Shown here: in pieces, positions 1 through 7,590 of the stretch
Numbering within the stretch: position 1 is the first letter of the stretch
How the letters are laid out: each line of letters starts with the position of its first letter
From: JAUVXJ01 sp034430275
Lineage (GTDB): Bacteria; Chloroflexota; Anaerolineae; UBA7937; B3-Chlor
Reading direction: 5' to 3'
Length of the DNA: 14,099 nt
NCBI GenBank assembly: GCA_034430275.1
Contig: DAOUEW010000233.1
Location: 1-14,099, forward strand
The notes under the pieces: model-generated
Told to the model about the DNA's origin: nothing
The model's input: only the letters and a program-made list of their open reading frames with translations
The model's database searches: none
Translations under genes and position numbers: made by a program

Positions 1-101
1 CCGGCAAGGTCAGCGAGGAAGAGCTGAAGCAGGAGCACGCGCTGGAGTGGGAGCACATGCAAGAGGATCCAAACCGGATGGAGGAGGCGAGGGTGAAGTG
101 A
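1..101 (+). CDS. C-terminal tail of an unidentified protein (5' partial)
   Basis: An open frame enters from the left edge (codons from position 3) and ends at TGA 99-101. Its last 32 residues are hydrophilic and strongly charged, with many Glu and Lys, ending in MEEARVK. I cannot assign a family from this tail. Its stop overlaps the GTG start of the next gene by four bases (GTGA, 98-101), a typical translational-coupling arrangement, so it is probably the preceding member of the same operon. A subunit of the adjacent cytochrome/HdrD complex is possible but is only an inference from position. Confidence 0.55.
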   Translation, partial: GKVSEEELKQEHALEWEHMQEDPNRMEEARVK

Positions 102-1558
102 GGAAACGCCTGCTCTCCTCCTGCATCGTGATCCTGGCCGTGCTGTTGCTGATCCCAGCCGTGCCAGCTTTCGCACAGGAGCCAGAAGAACAGCAATGCT
201 GGGCTTGCCACCGGCAGCCCAATCTGGACACCGTGGCGGGGGTTCAGGCGGCAAATGCGCTCTGTCTCGACTGCCACGAAGATCCGGACATCTCCAAAGA
301 GCTCGTAGGTCACGTAGTTCGGTTACAGGTGGAGGAAGAAGCATACGCCGCCACCCGACATGGTCACGTGGCCTGCGTGCAGTGTCACGCCACGGTTGGC
401 CACTCTCCCCATGAGGAGGTGGCACCGCTGGCCTGCGAGGACTGCCACAGCAATCTATCACAGCACATCGCCACGGGAGATGCTCACCTGACCGTGGAGT
501 GCAGCGCCTGCCACTTCGAGACCGAGACCGTGGTCCGCGACGCAGAAAGTGGCGTGGTGCAGATGAGCGCTCTCGACGACCAGGGAAGCGCGCTGGACAG
601 GACCTCGCACCAGATGACCGACCCTGTGGACTGTGGTCGTTGTCACTACCAGGGCAACCAGGTGGGGGCGGCCGACGTGGCTCTGCCGCCCAAGGGCCTG
701 CTCTGCTTCGCCTGTCACGACGCATCTCCCGTGCTGTACGCCGGGAACATCGGGAGCGGAGGTTCAGGGGTGCGCACCGACTGGGTGTCAGCCCCCGCGC
801 TGCTCGTCATCTGTCTCGGACTGGTCCTCGCGTCCTCCGTCTGGCTCAGGGGTACCGTACACGGCAGGACCGATCTCTCAACCGGGGAGAAGCTGTCCTA
901 CATCGCGGCTGATGCCTGCGGCATTCTGTTCTCGCGGAAGATCTTCACTCTCCTCAAGTATCTCGTCCTGGATGGTATCCTTCTGCGCCGTACCCTGAGG
1001 GAGAGCGTGAGCCGCTGGTTCATGCACGGTCTGATCCTCTGGCCCTTCCTGGCACGCTGCTTCCTGGGCGTGTTCACCTGGTGTTTGGCCCAGTTCTGCC
1101 CCACCGCGTCGTTGACGCAGGCCCTGGTGGACAAGAACGCCGCTCCGGTGGCCTTCTGGTACGACTTCCTGGCCGTGCTGGTCGTGGTGGGCGCTCTGTT
1201 GGCCCTGGTACGCCGGGCCTTCGACAAGCAGATGAGGGAGATCAGCACCGCTGGGGACGTAGCCATCACCGCTCTGCTGGGCGGGATCTTCGTCTTCGGC
1301 TTCGTGGTGGAGGGCGCCCGTTTGATCGTGACGGCGGTTCCGCCCGATCAAGCCATCTACTCCTTCGGCGGCTACGCGGTGTCCCTGCTTCTTCGGCTGC
1401 TGCCTGTCACCTGGGCGAGCATCTACGGGTATCTGTGGTGGGTGCACGCTGCCCTGGTGGCCGCCTTTGTCGCCTACCTGCCCTTCAGCAAGTTCTTCCA
1501 CATCCTCGTGGGTCCCATGCTGGTCGCCATCGGCGGCCTGCTGAGGGAGAAGGAATAG
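98..1558 (+). CDS. Heptaheme cytochrome c fused to HdrE/NarI-like cytochrome b membrane domain
   Basis: The 486-residue product starts at GTG 98, which overlaps the upstream stop and places a clean signal peptide at the N-terminus (RKR, hydrophobic core, cleavage after AFA at about residue 26). Seven CXXCH c-heme motifs follow at residues 34, 56, 93, 113, 135, 179 and 203. A membrane segment lies near 230-250. The C-terminal half has about four more hydrophobic segments, including an SRWFMHGLILWPF motif resembling the HdrE/NarI/DsrM/TmcC family of b-type cytochromes. Seen: hemes, signal peptide and membrane helices. Inferred: it moves electrons between a periplasmic heme chain (and perhaps quinones) and the cytoplasmic HdrD-like protein encoded next, as in Tmc- or HdrDE-type complexes. 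Fusion of the multiheme part to the cytochrome b part in one chain is notable. An alternative GTG at 47 lies inside the upstream frame and would spoil the signal peptide. Confidence 0.85.
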   Translation: MRKRLLSSCIVILAVLLLIPAVPAFAQEPEEQQCWACHRQPNLDTVAGVQAANALCLDCHEDPDISKELVGHVVRLQVEEEAYAATRHGHVACVQCHATVGHSPHEEVAPLACEDCHSNLSQHIATGDAHLTVECSACHFETETVVRDAESGVVQMSALDDQGSALDRTSHQMTDPVDCGRCHYQGNQVGAADVALPPKGLLCFACHDASPVLYAGNIGSGGSGVRTDWVSAPALLVICLGLVLASSVWLRGTVHGRTDLSTGEKLSYIAADACGILFSRKIFTLLKYLVLDGILLRRTLRESVSRWFMHGLILWPFLARCFLGVFTWCLAQFCPTASLTQALVDKNAAPVAFWYDFLAVLVVVGALLALVRRAFDKQMREISTAGDVAITALLGGIFVFGFVVEGARLIVTAVPPDQAIYSFGGYAVSLLLRLLPVTWASIYGYLWWVHAALVAAFVAYLPFSKFFHILVGPMLVAIGGLLREKE

Positions 1559-1564
1559 CCGTTC

Positions 1565-2770
1565 ATGGGTCTGGAGCAACTCACCGTCAGACAGTTGATC
1601 GAACTGGATGCTTGCACTCGCTGCGGCCTATGCATAGAGTGGTGCTCCAACTGCCCAGAGATCGACGACCCCAGCGCCTGGCCCAGAGAGAAGATTTCAG
1701 GCCTCAAATCGCTGGTGAGAAAGCAGTTCGGACTTCGCGCCCGCCTGCGTGGCCCCAGCGACCCCAGTGAAGGAGCCCTGGAGCGCCTGTCGAGGGCCGT
1801 GTACGACTGTACGCTGTGCGCTCGATGCGCCGAGGTCTGCCCCGTAGGCATTGACACTCGTTCGCTCTGGCTGGCCACGCGTGAGGAGATGGTGCACAGG
1901 GGCCACTACCCCGAGGAGTTCAACACCCTGCGCGAAACGGTGACCACGAAGTATAACATCTCCGGCGACGACCCCGAGGAGCGACTGATCTGGAGCGAGA
2001 ACCTGGAGGAGGTCCCTCAGGGAGTCAAGGGCAAAGAAACGGCGGAGTTCGTCTACTTCGTGGGCTGCACCCCGTCCTTCTATCCCCAGACCTATGGGAT
2101 CCCTCAGGCTACCGTGGCCGTGATGGAGAAGGCTGGCCTCGACTACACCGTGCTCGGAAGAGAAGAACGGTGCTGCGGATACCCCTTGATCATCGCAGGC
2201 ATGGCGGACCCGGTGAAGGAGTTGGTGGCGCACAACGTGGAGGCAGTGAGGGCCAAGGGGGCCCGCACGCTCGTGGCAGGGTGTCCCTCCTGCTACCACA
2301 CCTGGCTGTACGAGTATCCGAGGATCCTTGGCGAACCTTTGGGCTTCGAAGTCCAGCACATGACCCAACTGCTTGAGGAGCTCCTCGTTCAGGGCCGCAT
2401 CAACCTGGGTGAGTTTCCGCTATCGATCACCTACCACGATCCGTGCGACCTGGGCAGGAATAGCGGCATATACGAAACTCCGAGGAACGTTCTACGCAGC
2501 ATACCTGGGGTCTCCCTCGTGGAGATGGAAGAAAACAGGCAATACGCACTGTGCTGCGGCGGCGGGGGCGACGTGGCCATGTGGAACCAGGAAGTGGTGG
2601 AGGCGGTGGCCAGAAGGCGCCTCCACCAGGCGGAGGCCACCGGTGCTAAAGCCCTCGTCTCGGCCTGCCAGCAATGCAAGCGGACGCTGATGACCGCAGC
2701 GCGCCAGGAGAAAGTGCGAATGCAAGTGTTGGACATCGTGGAACTGGTAGCCAGGGTGATGGAGGAGTGA
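1565..2770 (+). CDS. HdrD-like iron-sulfur oxidoreductase (ferredoxin domain + two CCG domains)
   Basis: This soluble protein of 401 residues has two [4Fe-4S] ferredoxin motifs (Cys17/20/23/27 and Cys82/85/88/92). Two cysteine-rich CCG domains follow, with ligands at C168, CC203-204, C240, C243 and at C294, CC330-331, C368, C371. The order HdrC-like then HdrB-like matches HdrD, GlpC and TmcB proteins. CCG domains bind noncubane or [4Fe-4S] clusters that reduce disulfides or related substrates. It starts six bases after the heptaheme/cytochrome b gene with an AAGGA site upstream, so it is likely the cytoplasmic catalytic partner of that membrane protein. It is a paralogue of the fusion at 9975: both share LRETVTT, NISGDD, RLIW-ENLE, CDLGR and CCGGGGD blocks. 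Cys30 is an additional cysteine next to the first cluster motif. The substrate is unknown. The family call is firm; the complex is inferred from adjacency. Confidence 0.88.
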   Translation: MGLEQLTVRQLIELDACTRCGLCIEWCSNCPEIDDPSAWPREKISGLKSLVRKQFGLRARLRGPSDPSEGALERLSRAVYDCTLCARCAEVCPVGIDTRSLWLATREEMVHRGHYPEEFNTLRETVTTKYNISGDDPEERLIWSENLEEVPQGVKGKETAEFVYFVGCTPSFYPQTYGIPQATVAVMEKAGLDYTVLGREERCCGYPLIIAGMADPVKELVAHNVEAVRAKGARTLVAGCPSCYHTWLYEYPRILGEPLGFEVQHMTQLLEELLVQGRINLGEFPLSITYHDPCDLGRNSGIYETPRNVLRSIPGVSLVEMEENRQYALCCGGGGDVAMWNQEVVEAVARRRLHQAEATGAKALVSACQQCKRTLMTAARQEKVRMQVLDIVELVARVMEE

Positions 2771-2779
2771 TCCCAGACC

Positions 2780-3730
2780 GTGGTTGACGAAGAACGGCGA
2801 TACGGTTCCGACCACGAAGGAGATGGCCAGACACGCCGCGCAGGCGACAAGACATCTCCTTCATTGTTGCAGGGCCTGTGGGCGTACGTGGAAGTCACCA
2901 AGCCCGCCTCCGTCTTGCTGCTGCTCTTCACAGGTCTGGCTACGATGATCGTCGCTGTCGGAGGATGGACCATTCCGCCGGATCTGTTCGTCAGGACCAT
3001 GCTCGCCATCGGCTTGGGCTGCGCGGGCGCCAATACGCTCACCTGCTACATAGACCGGGACATGGACCGCGTTATGGACAGGACCAGGGCGCGCCCCATA
3101 CCCTCGGGGAGGATCGACCCGCCGCAAAGGGCACTATGGTGGGGTCTGGCCCTCACTGCGATCTCTCTGGCTCTCGCCTGGACCATCAATCCTCTGGTCC
3201 TTGCCCTGGGCATCCTGGGGTTTGCCGACAACGTTCTGATCTACAGCGTGTTGCTCAAGCGCAGGAGCGCCTGGAATATCATCCTCGGTGGCTTCAGTGG
3301 CGGGATCCCTGTCCTCTCCGGATGGGCGGCGGTTAGAGGCAGCGTCGATCTCACCGCCCTATTGATGGCCGCGGTGGTGGTGCTCTGGATACCCAACCAC
3401 ATCTGGAACCTGGCTATCTACCACGCCGACGATTACAGGAAGGTCCGGGTGCCTATGCTGCCGGCCGTCGTCTCTCTGGAGCGGACCACGCGCTGCACCA
3501 TGGCTACCGTCGTGCTGATGTACCTGTTGTCGGCGGCCCTCTACTTCGTGGGAGGTTTCGGACCGATCTATCTGGTGGCGGCGCTGGTCTTCGGCCTTTT
3601 CGTAACAGCCAGCAACTTCGTCCTTGCACTGCGGCCATCGCGCGAGAAGTCCTGGCTGATGTTCAAGGTCTCGAGCCCCTATCTGTTCGTGCTCTTTCTG
3701 GCTATGGCGCTGGACGTATTGGTGGCGTAA
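2780..3730 (+). CDS. ctaB: UbiA-family prenyltransferase, protoheme IX farnesyltransferase (heme O synthase) type
   Basis: The product is a 316-residue polytopic membrane protein with about eight or nine hydrophobic segments. The first prenyl-diphosphate/Mg2+ motif is IDRDMDRVMDRTRARPIPSG (residues 91-110). The second region resembles CtaB more than UbiA or MenA: LKRR followed by N, GG-GG-P, GWAA, then WIPNHIWNLAIYHADDY and VPMLP. CtaB farnesylates the vinyl group of heme b to give heme O. The start is GTG 2780, nine bases after the HdrD-like gene, with AGGAG at 2763-2767. The first 30 residues are polar and poorly conserved in character, so a later start is possible. Its place behind a multiheme/cytochrome b gene suggests heme modification for a membrane cytochrome, but no heme-copper oxidase is visible here. 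A different prenyl acceptor cannot be excluded. Confidence 0.78.
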   Translation: MVDEERRYGSDHEGDGQTRRAGDKTSPSLLQGLWAYVEVTKPASVLLLLFTGLATMIVAVGGWTIPPDLFVRTMLAIGLGCAGANTLTCYIDRDMDRVMDRTRARPIPSGRIDPPQRALWWGLALTAISLALAWTINPLVLALGILGFADNVLIYSVLLKRRSAWNIILGGFSGGIPVLSGWAAVRGSVDLTALLMAAVVVLWIPNHIWNLAIYHADDYRKVRVPMLPAVVSLERTTRCTMATVVLMYLLSAALYFVGGFGPIYLVAALVFGLFVTASNFVLALRPSREKSWLMFKVSSPYLFVLFLAMALDVLVA

Positions 3731-3739
3731 GTCCTGCTA

Positions 3740-3768
3740 TTGATGGGGGCTGCCAATTGTGGTATAAT
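3740..3768 (+). promoter_or_regulatory. Sigma70-type promoter upstream of lplA-hdr operon
   Basis: The 72-base gap between ctaB and lplA contains TTGATG at 3740-3745 as a -35 box and a perfect TATAAT at 3763-3768 as a -10 box, separated by exactly 17 bases. This is the best promoter match I see in the window, in an AT-richer patch than its surroundings. It would start transcription near 3775 and drive lplA and the closely packed hdr genes behind it. No operator-like inverted repeat was evident nearby. Confidence 0.75.
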
Positions 3769-3791
3769 TAGATGGTGTTAGTCCTATTCAC

Positions 3792-3797
3792 AGGAGG
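3792..3797 (+). promoter_or_regulatory. Strong ribosome binding site of lplA
   Basis: AGGAGG lies five bases before ATG 3803. It is a near-consensus Shine-Dalgarno sequence and fixes the lplA start. Confidence 0.85.
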
Positions 3798-3802
3798 CAC
3801 GG

Positions 3803-4840
3803 ATGCAGCTCTATCTCCTGGGGAGCGTTGGCTGGGCTGAGTCACAACTCATCTACCACGCCCTTCCCCGCCTGGGCCGCGAGGCGTTGGTGCTGCTGTC
3901 CCCGGCCGATCCCTACGTATGTATCGGGTACCATCAGGACCTTGACAAAGAGGTGGACGTAGAGTTCTGCCGAGCCAAAGAGATCCCCATCTTTCGACGG
4001 GAGGTGGGAGGCGGAGGCGTCTATCTCGACGGCGATCAGTTGTTCTACCAACTGATCATCCACAAGGAGAACCCCCTCGCGCCGTCAGACAAGACATCGT
4101 TCTACCGCAAGTTCCTTCAGCCCCCCATCGACACCTATCGCGAGTTGGGTATCCCAGCGGAGTACAAGCCGGTCAACGACATCGTGGCTCACAACCGCAA
4201 AATCTCCGGCAATGGTGCTGGCGAGATCGGGGACTACCTGGTACTGGTGGGCAATCTGATCCTCGATTTCAACTACGAGATGATGAGCCGAGTGCTCAGG
4301 GTCCCCGACGAGAAGTTTCGAGACAAGGTCTACAAGAGCTTGCAGGACAACCTCAGTACGATCAGGCGGGAGTTGGGAGAGGCGCCGCCCAGAGACTCGC
4401 TTTTCGCCAGCCTGGCGCGCAATTTCCAGCAGGTGCTGGGACCGCTGCCTGCCGCAGAGATAGACGACGAGCTGAGGGAGGAGGTAGCCAGGCTCGCTTC
4501 CAGCTTCCTCGAGGACGAGTGGCTGCACAAGATAGGCAGGCGCATGGAAGGGCGCACGGTGAAGATCTCGGCCGGGGTGGAGGTCAAGCATCTCTTGCGC
4601 AAGGCCCCGGGCGGCTTGATCCGAGGCGACGTGGAGCTGACCGACGGACTCATCTCATCTGTCGTGCTCTCCGGGGACTTCTTCTTCTATCCAGCCAATG
4701 AACTGACAAAGCTCTGCCAGGCGCTGGTGGGCAAGGAACCTGCCGAAGCAGAGGATACCATCGCCCACTTCTACGAAAAACACGGCATAGAATCGCCAGG
4801 TGTCGAGCCGGCCGATTTTGCCAAGGTCGTGGTGGGTTGA
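3803..4840 (+). CDS. lplA: Lipoate-protein ligase A, full-length with C-terminal accessory domain
   Basis: The 345-residue product has the biotin/lipoyl ligase fold signatures RREVGGGGVYLD (65-76) and VNDI followed by NRKISGNG (131-138). Lys133 sits where LplA enzymes use a lysine to bind the lipoyl-adenylate. The C-terminal stretch from about 250 to 345 looks like the LplA accessory domain needed for lipoate activation, so this appears to be a complete ATP-dependent enzyme. The family joins lipoate, or octanoate in some members, to a lysine of lipoyl-domain proteins. No lipoyl acceptor protein or glycine-cleavage gene is visible here. It leads the operon from the 3740 promoter, and hdrB1 begins 12 bases after its stop. 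Lipoate ligases next to hdr genes are known from the sHdr sulfur-oxidation systems, so the link may be functional, but that is inference. Lipoyl salvage for an unlinked enzyme is the alternative. Confidence 0.9.
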   Translation: MQLYLLGSVGWAESQLIYHALPRLGREALVLLSPADPYVCIGYHQDLDKEVDVEFCRAKEIPIFRREVGGGGVYLDGDQLFYQLIIHKENPLAPSDKTSFYRKFLQPPIDTYRELGIPAEYKPVNDIVAHNRKISGNGAGEIGDYLVLVGNLILDFNYEMMSRVLRVPDEKFRDKVYKSLQDNLSTIRRELGEAPPRDSLFASLARNFQQVLGPLPAAEIDDELREEVARLASSFLEDEWLHKIGRRMEGRTVKISAGVEVKHLLRKAPGGLIRGDVELTDGLISSVVLSGDFFFYPANELTKLCQALVGKEPAEAEDTIAHFYEKHGIESPGVEPADFAKVVVG

Positions 4841-4852
4841 CCCTTGGAGAGA

Positions 4853-5686
4853 ATGGCTCTGTTCCCTGGGTGTCTGGTTCTTCAGCGTATGCCTCAGTAC
4901 GAGAAGGCAACGAAGGAGGTGCTCAGCGCCATCGGTATACGAGTGGAGAACATCCCACGAGCCGCCTGCTGCGGAGCTCCTCTAGAGTCCTTCACCGACA
5001 GGTGGCTTTATCTTGCAGCCTACAACCTCAGTCTGGCGGAGAGGATGGGGCTGGAGGTGGTAACGCTGTGCGGCAACTGCACCAACACCCTATTGCGCGC
5101 GAATGCGGCTCTGGAGGATCCCTCGCTTCGGCTGGAGGTGAACGCAGTACTGAGCCCCATGGAGCTGCGATACGACGGGAAGACGACGGTCAAGCATCTA
5201 GTGCAACTGCTGGTTGAACGCCTGGACGAAGTCAGGGCGCGAATGACGAGTAGACTGTCTCTGAGAGTGGCGGTGACCCACCCGTGCCAGGCCTTTCGCC
5301 CCCACGAGGTGTCCGGTTTCGACGATCCTCTGGAGCCCCAGGCCATGCGGCAGCTCGTGGCCTCGACGGGCGCGGAGGTCGTGGACTACCTCACAGAGCA
5401 CGACTGCTGCGGGGCCACCCTGTACCTGGGGGACCGGCAACTTGGCTTGGAGGCCGGTCGTCGCAAGCTGGCCTCGGCGGCCGGGGCAGACGTGCTGGTG
5501 GACGCCTGTGGCAACTGCCAGTTGCTTCTGGAGAGGTTTCGAGGCTTCCTCGGAGACTCCCACGAGCGTTCCAGGCTGGTGGTCTTGACCCTGCCCCAAT
5601 TGCTCGGTCTGGCTATGGGGATCGATGACGCCGCCCTGGGTATCTCAGCCGCGTCGGCCCGCGCGATAGCGGAGGCGGCGGCGTGA
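4853..5686 (+). CDS. hdrB: HdrB-like CCG-domain protein (copy 1)
   Basis: The product has 277 residues and two CCG domains. The first has C7, CC39-40, C73 and C76; the second has C145, CC185-186, C219 and C222. HdrB subunits bind two noncubane [4Fe-4S] clusters at these motifs and form the disulfide-cleaving site in methanogen HdrABC. Bacterial relatives act on often unknown substrates. I chose ATG 4853 because it gives the usual N-terminus (MALFPGC). A TTG at 4844 would add three residues. GGAG at 4846-4849 serves as a close-set RBS. Its last codons overlap the hdrC1 start by four bases (GTGA), so HdrB1 and HdrC1 are probably translated as a pair. It is clearly divergent from the HdrB copy at 6668, for example CGNC at both ends against CNGC and CPLC there, which suggests different roles. 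Confidence 0.87.
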   Translation: MALFPGCLVLQRMPQYEKATKEVLSAIGIRVENIPRAACCGAPLESFTDRWLYLAAYNLSLAERMGLEVVTLCGNCTNTLLRANAALEDPSLRLEVNAVLSPMELRYDGKTTVKHLVQLLVERLDEVRARMTSRLSLRVAVTHPCQAFRPHEVSGFDDPLEPQAMRQLVASTGAEVVDYLTEHDCCGATLYLGDRQLGLEAGRRKLASAAGADVLVDACGNCQLLLERFRGFLGDSHERSRLVVLTLPQLLGLAMGIDDAALGISAASARAIAEAAA

Positions 5687-6093
5687 ACGAGAGAACCATG
5701 GACGAGCTTCTCGCGGATTGCACGCGCTGCGGGCTGTGCCGCGAGGTGTGTATCGTAGAAAGGCTGGGCGGCCATTCCATCACCTCCTTCCTGTGTGGGG
5801 AGAAAGACTACTCCAGTTGGCTATGTTCCTCCTGCTGGCGCTGCCAGGAGGTCTGCCCGCAAGCAGTGGACATCCACACGATCATGATGTTGAAGCGGCG
5901 GGAGCAGGCGCCGCCCGCGGGGCACGAGGCCAATCTTGTCAACGTCATGCGCTTGGGATATGCTTTGCAGATGGAGGACGATATCAACGAGTTGCGGCGC
6001 TTCCATGGGCTGGATGCGGTGCAGTTCATACCGGCCGAGTGGGTAGAGACCCTACTACGAGGCGACATGACAAGGAACCAGGAGGACAGATAG
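5683..6093 (+). CDS. hdrC: HdrC-like ferredoxin subunit (copy 1)
   Basis: The product is a 136-residue protein with two [4Fe-4S] motifs: CTRCGLCREVC (Cys13/16/19/23) and CSSCWRCQEVC (Cys48/51/54/58). HdrC passes electrons from HdrA to HdrB. The start is GTG 5683, sharing GTGA with the end of hdrB1; ATG 5698 is an alternative that keeps both clusters. It is shorter than the second HdrC (190 residues), and the spacing between its two cluster motifs is also shorter, so it belongs to a different HdrC subgroup. The most likely partner is HdrB1. Confidence 0.87.
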   Translation: MNERTMDELLADCTRCGLCREVCIVERLGGHSITSFLCGEKDYSSWLCSSCWRCQEVCPQAVDIHTIMMLKRREQAPPAGHEANLVNVMRLGYALQMEDDINELRRFHGLDAVQFIPAEWVETLLRGDMTRNQEDR

Positions 6094-6095
6094 TA

Positions 6096-6668
6096 ATGTC
6101 CACGCGCACGAAGGAGGTCACCTCACGAGAGGCAGGCTTGTCACCTGAGGCAGAAGCCATTCTGCACCGGCCAGAGGTGCTGGAGTGTATCCAGTGCGGA
6201 ACCTGTTCGGCATCCTGCCCAACGGCGTACGCCATGGACTACACACCTCGACAGATCATCGCTGCCCTGCGGGCTGGCCAACTGGAGAAGGTGCTACGCA
6301 GCAACACGCCGTGGCTGTGTGCCTCGTGCTACTACTGCACCGTGCGATGCCCCGCCGGAATCCAGTTCACAGACTTCATGTACGACCTCAAGCGGATGGC
6401 ACTCCAGCGCAACCTGAACCCTCGGGGCAGCGCGGAGTTCTACAAAGCCACCGTGAGCACGGTGGACCGACATGGTCGGAGCGCCGAGATGGAACTGATG
6501 ATTCGCTACTACCTGAGCAGGTTCAATCCACTCGGGCTCCTCAAGCTGCTGCCGTTCGGGCTCAAGATGTTAGTGCGTGGCAGGCTCCCGCTTCTGCCCC
6601 ACACGATCAAGGGGCGGGCCGATCTGGGCAAGATGCTCGATCATATCGCTCAGGAAGGGGAAGCGTGA
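6096..6668 (+). CDS. hdrC: HdrC-like ferredoxin subunit (copy 2)
   Basis: The product has 190 residues, near the usual length of HdrC, with cluster motifs at Cys31/34/37/41 and Cys75/78/81/85. The start is ATG 6096 with GGAGGA at 6081-6086 as RBS; the frame is open further upstream, but that part overlaps hdrC1 and has no HdrC character. The C-terminal 50 residues include a hydrophobic and basic stretch (FNPLGLLKLLPFGLKMLV) that may pack against HdrB. Its cysteine positions match exactly those of the N-terminal domain of the HdrC-HdrD fusion at 9975, and the two share a long identical core around CIQCGTCSASCPTAYAMDY, so they are recent paralogues. Its stop shares one base with the hdrB2 start (TGATG). 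Confidence 0.9.
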   Translation: MSTRTKEVTSREAGLSPEAEAILHRPEVLECIQCGTCSASCPTAYAMDYTPRQIIAALRAGQLEKVLRSNTPWLCASCYYCTVRCPAGIQFTDFMYDLKRMALQRNLNPRGSAEFYKATVSTVDRHGRSAEMELMIRYYLSRFNPLGLLKLLPFGLKMLVRGRLPLLPHTIKGRADLGKMLDHIAQEGEA

Positions 6669-7543
6669 TGGCCTACAGCTACTATCCCGGTTGCACCCAA
6701 GAGGTGAGTACCAAAGCCTACGATCGCTCCTCGCGGGCTGTGGCCAAGGCCTTGGGTCTGGAACTCGTAGAGATCGATGATTGGAACTGCTGCGGCTCAA
6801 GCCCCTCGTACTCACTGCGAGACGTGGCGACCTATGCATTGAATGCTCGCAACCTGGCCCTGGCCGAGAGAGGCGTGCCGGGTGGCGATGTGGTGACCAT
6901 CTGCAACGGATGCTTTGGCATGATGGACAAGACCAACCGTCGCCTCGCGGAGGATGCTGATCTGAGACGGGAGATCGACGAGGCCCTGGCCGTCGCTGAC
7001 CTCCAGTATCGAGGTACGCTCACGGTGCGTCATCTTCTCGACATACTGGTGAAGGACGTGGGACGAGAAGCCATCGAGCAGAAGGTCACGCATCCACTGG
7101 AGGGCTTGAAGGTGGCGGGATACCTGGGCTGTGCCTTCAGCCGCCCCAGTGGCATCGACGACATGGAGTTTCCTACAGCTCTGGATGACCTTCTAGCATG
7201 GATCGGGGCCGACGTCGTGGACTATCCTCTCAGGGCAGCCTGCTGTGGCGGCGTGCTCATGATGGGCGAACAACAAGATGTGGCCTTGAAGCTAGTCCAC
7301 ACCCTGCTGGCTGAGGCGGTGCGGAGAGGAGCTACATGTCTGGCCACGGCCTGTCCACTCTGCCACCTCAACGTGGAGGCCTACCAAGGCCAAGTAAACT
7401 CGCGCTTTGGAACCGACCTCTCGCTTCCTGTGCTGTTCTTCTCCCAGTTGCTGGGAGTCAGCATGGGCCTGGGTACAGAAGAACTCGGTCTCGGTGAGGA
7501 GTTGGTATCGGCCAAGGCACTTCTCGCTCCCTTCATGACGTGA
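6668..7543 (+). CDS. hdrB: HdrB-like CCG-domain protein (copy 2)
   Basis: The product has 291 residues with both CCG motifs intact: C9, CC41-42, C79, C82 and C155, CC192-193, C229, C232. The second motif (CAFSRP, AACCGG, ACPLCHLN) is the classic HdrB form seen in methanogens and sulfate reducers. It starts at ATG 6668, overlapping the hdrC2 stop. With HdrC2 and the HdrA encoded 47 bases downstream it makes a plausible complete HdrABC set. The C-terminus (LGVSMGLG followed by LGL) is also typical of HdrB. This is the better candidate of the two HdrB copies for a canonical heterodisulfide-type reaction, though coenzyme M/B use is not expected in a bacterium without other evidence. Confidence 0.92.
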   Translation: MAYSYYPGCTQEVSTKAYDRSSRAVAKALGLELVEIDDWNCCGSSPSYSLRDVATYALNARNLALAERGVPGGDVVTICNGCFGMMDKTNRRLAEDADLRREIDEALAVADLQYRGTLTVRHLLDILVKDVGREAIEQKVTHPLEGLKVAGYLGCAFSRPSGIDDMEFPTALDDLLAWIGADVVDYPLRAACCGGVLMMGEQQDVALKLVHTLLAEAVRRGATCLATACPLCHLNVEAYQGQVNSRFGTDLSLPVLFFSQLLGVSMGLGTEELGLGEELVSAKALLAPFMT

Positions 7544-7576
7544 AGATCCCGAGAAGGGACCTGGTTTGGAGAACGT

Positions 7577-7584
7577 GGGGAGGT
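7577..7584 (+). promoter_or_regulatory. Ribosome binding site of hdrA1
   Basis: GGGGAGGT lies six bases before GTG 7591 and supports the GTG start. The rest of the 47-base gap (7544-7590) has only a 4-bp hairpin (7547-7559) with no T-run and no recognisable promoter, so hdrA1 is probably cotranscribed with hdrB2. Confidence 0.7.
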
Positions 7585-7590
7585 AACTAG

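Noticed and set aside
878..1579. Minus-strand frame of 233 codons opposite the cytochrome b domain
   Set aside because: Its composition, rich in Gln, His and Gly, is that of a shadow frame, and the plus strand encodes clear membrane helices.
5718..6095. N-terminal extension of HdrC2 into the hdrC1 region
   Set aside because: The extension overlaps hdrC1 in another frame and has no HdrC character. ATG 6096 has a proper RBS and a normal HdrC N-terminus.
7547..7559. TCCC-GAGAA-GGGA as a terminator between hdrB2 and hdrA1
   Set aside because: The stem is only four base pairs and no T-run follows.
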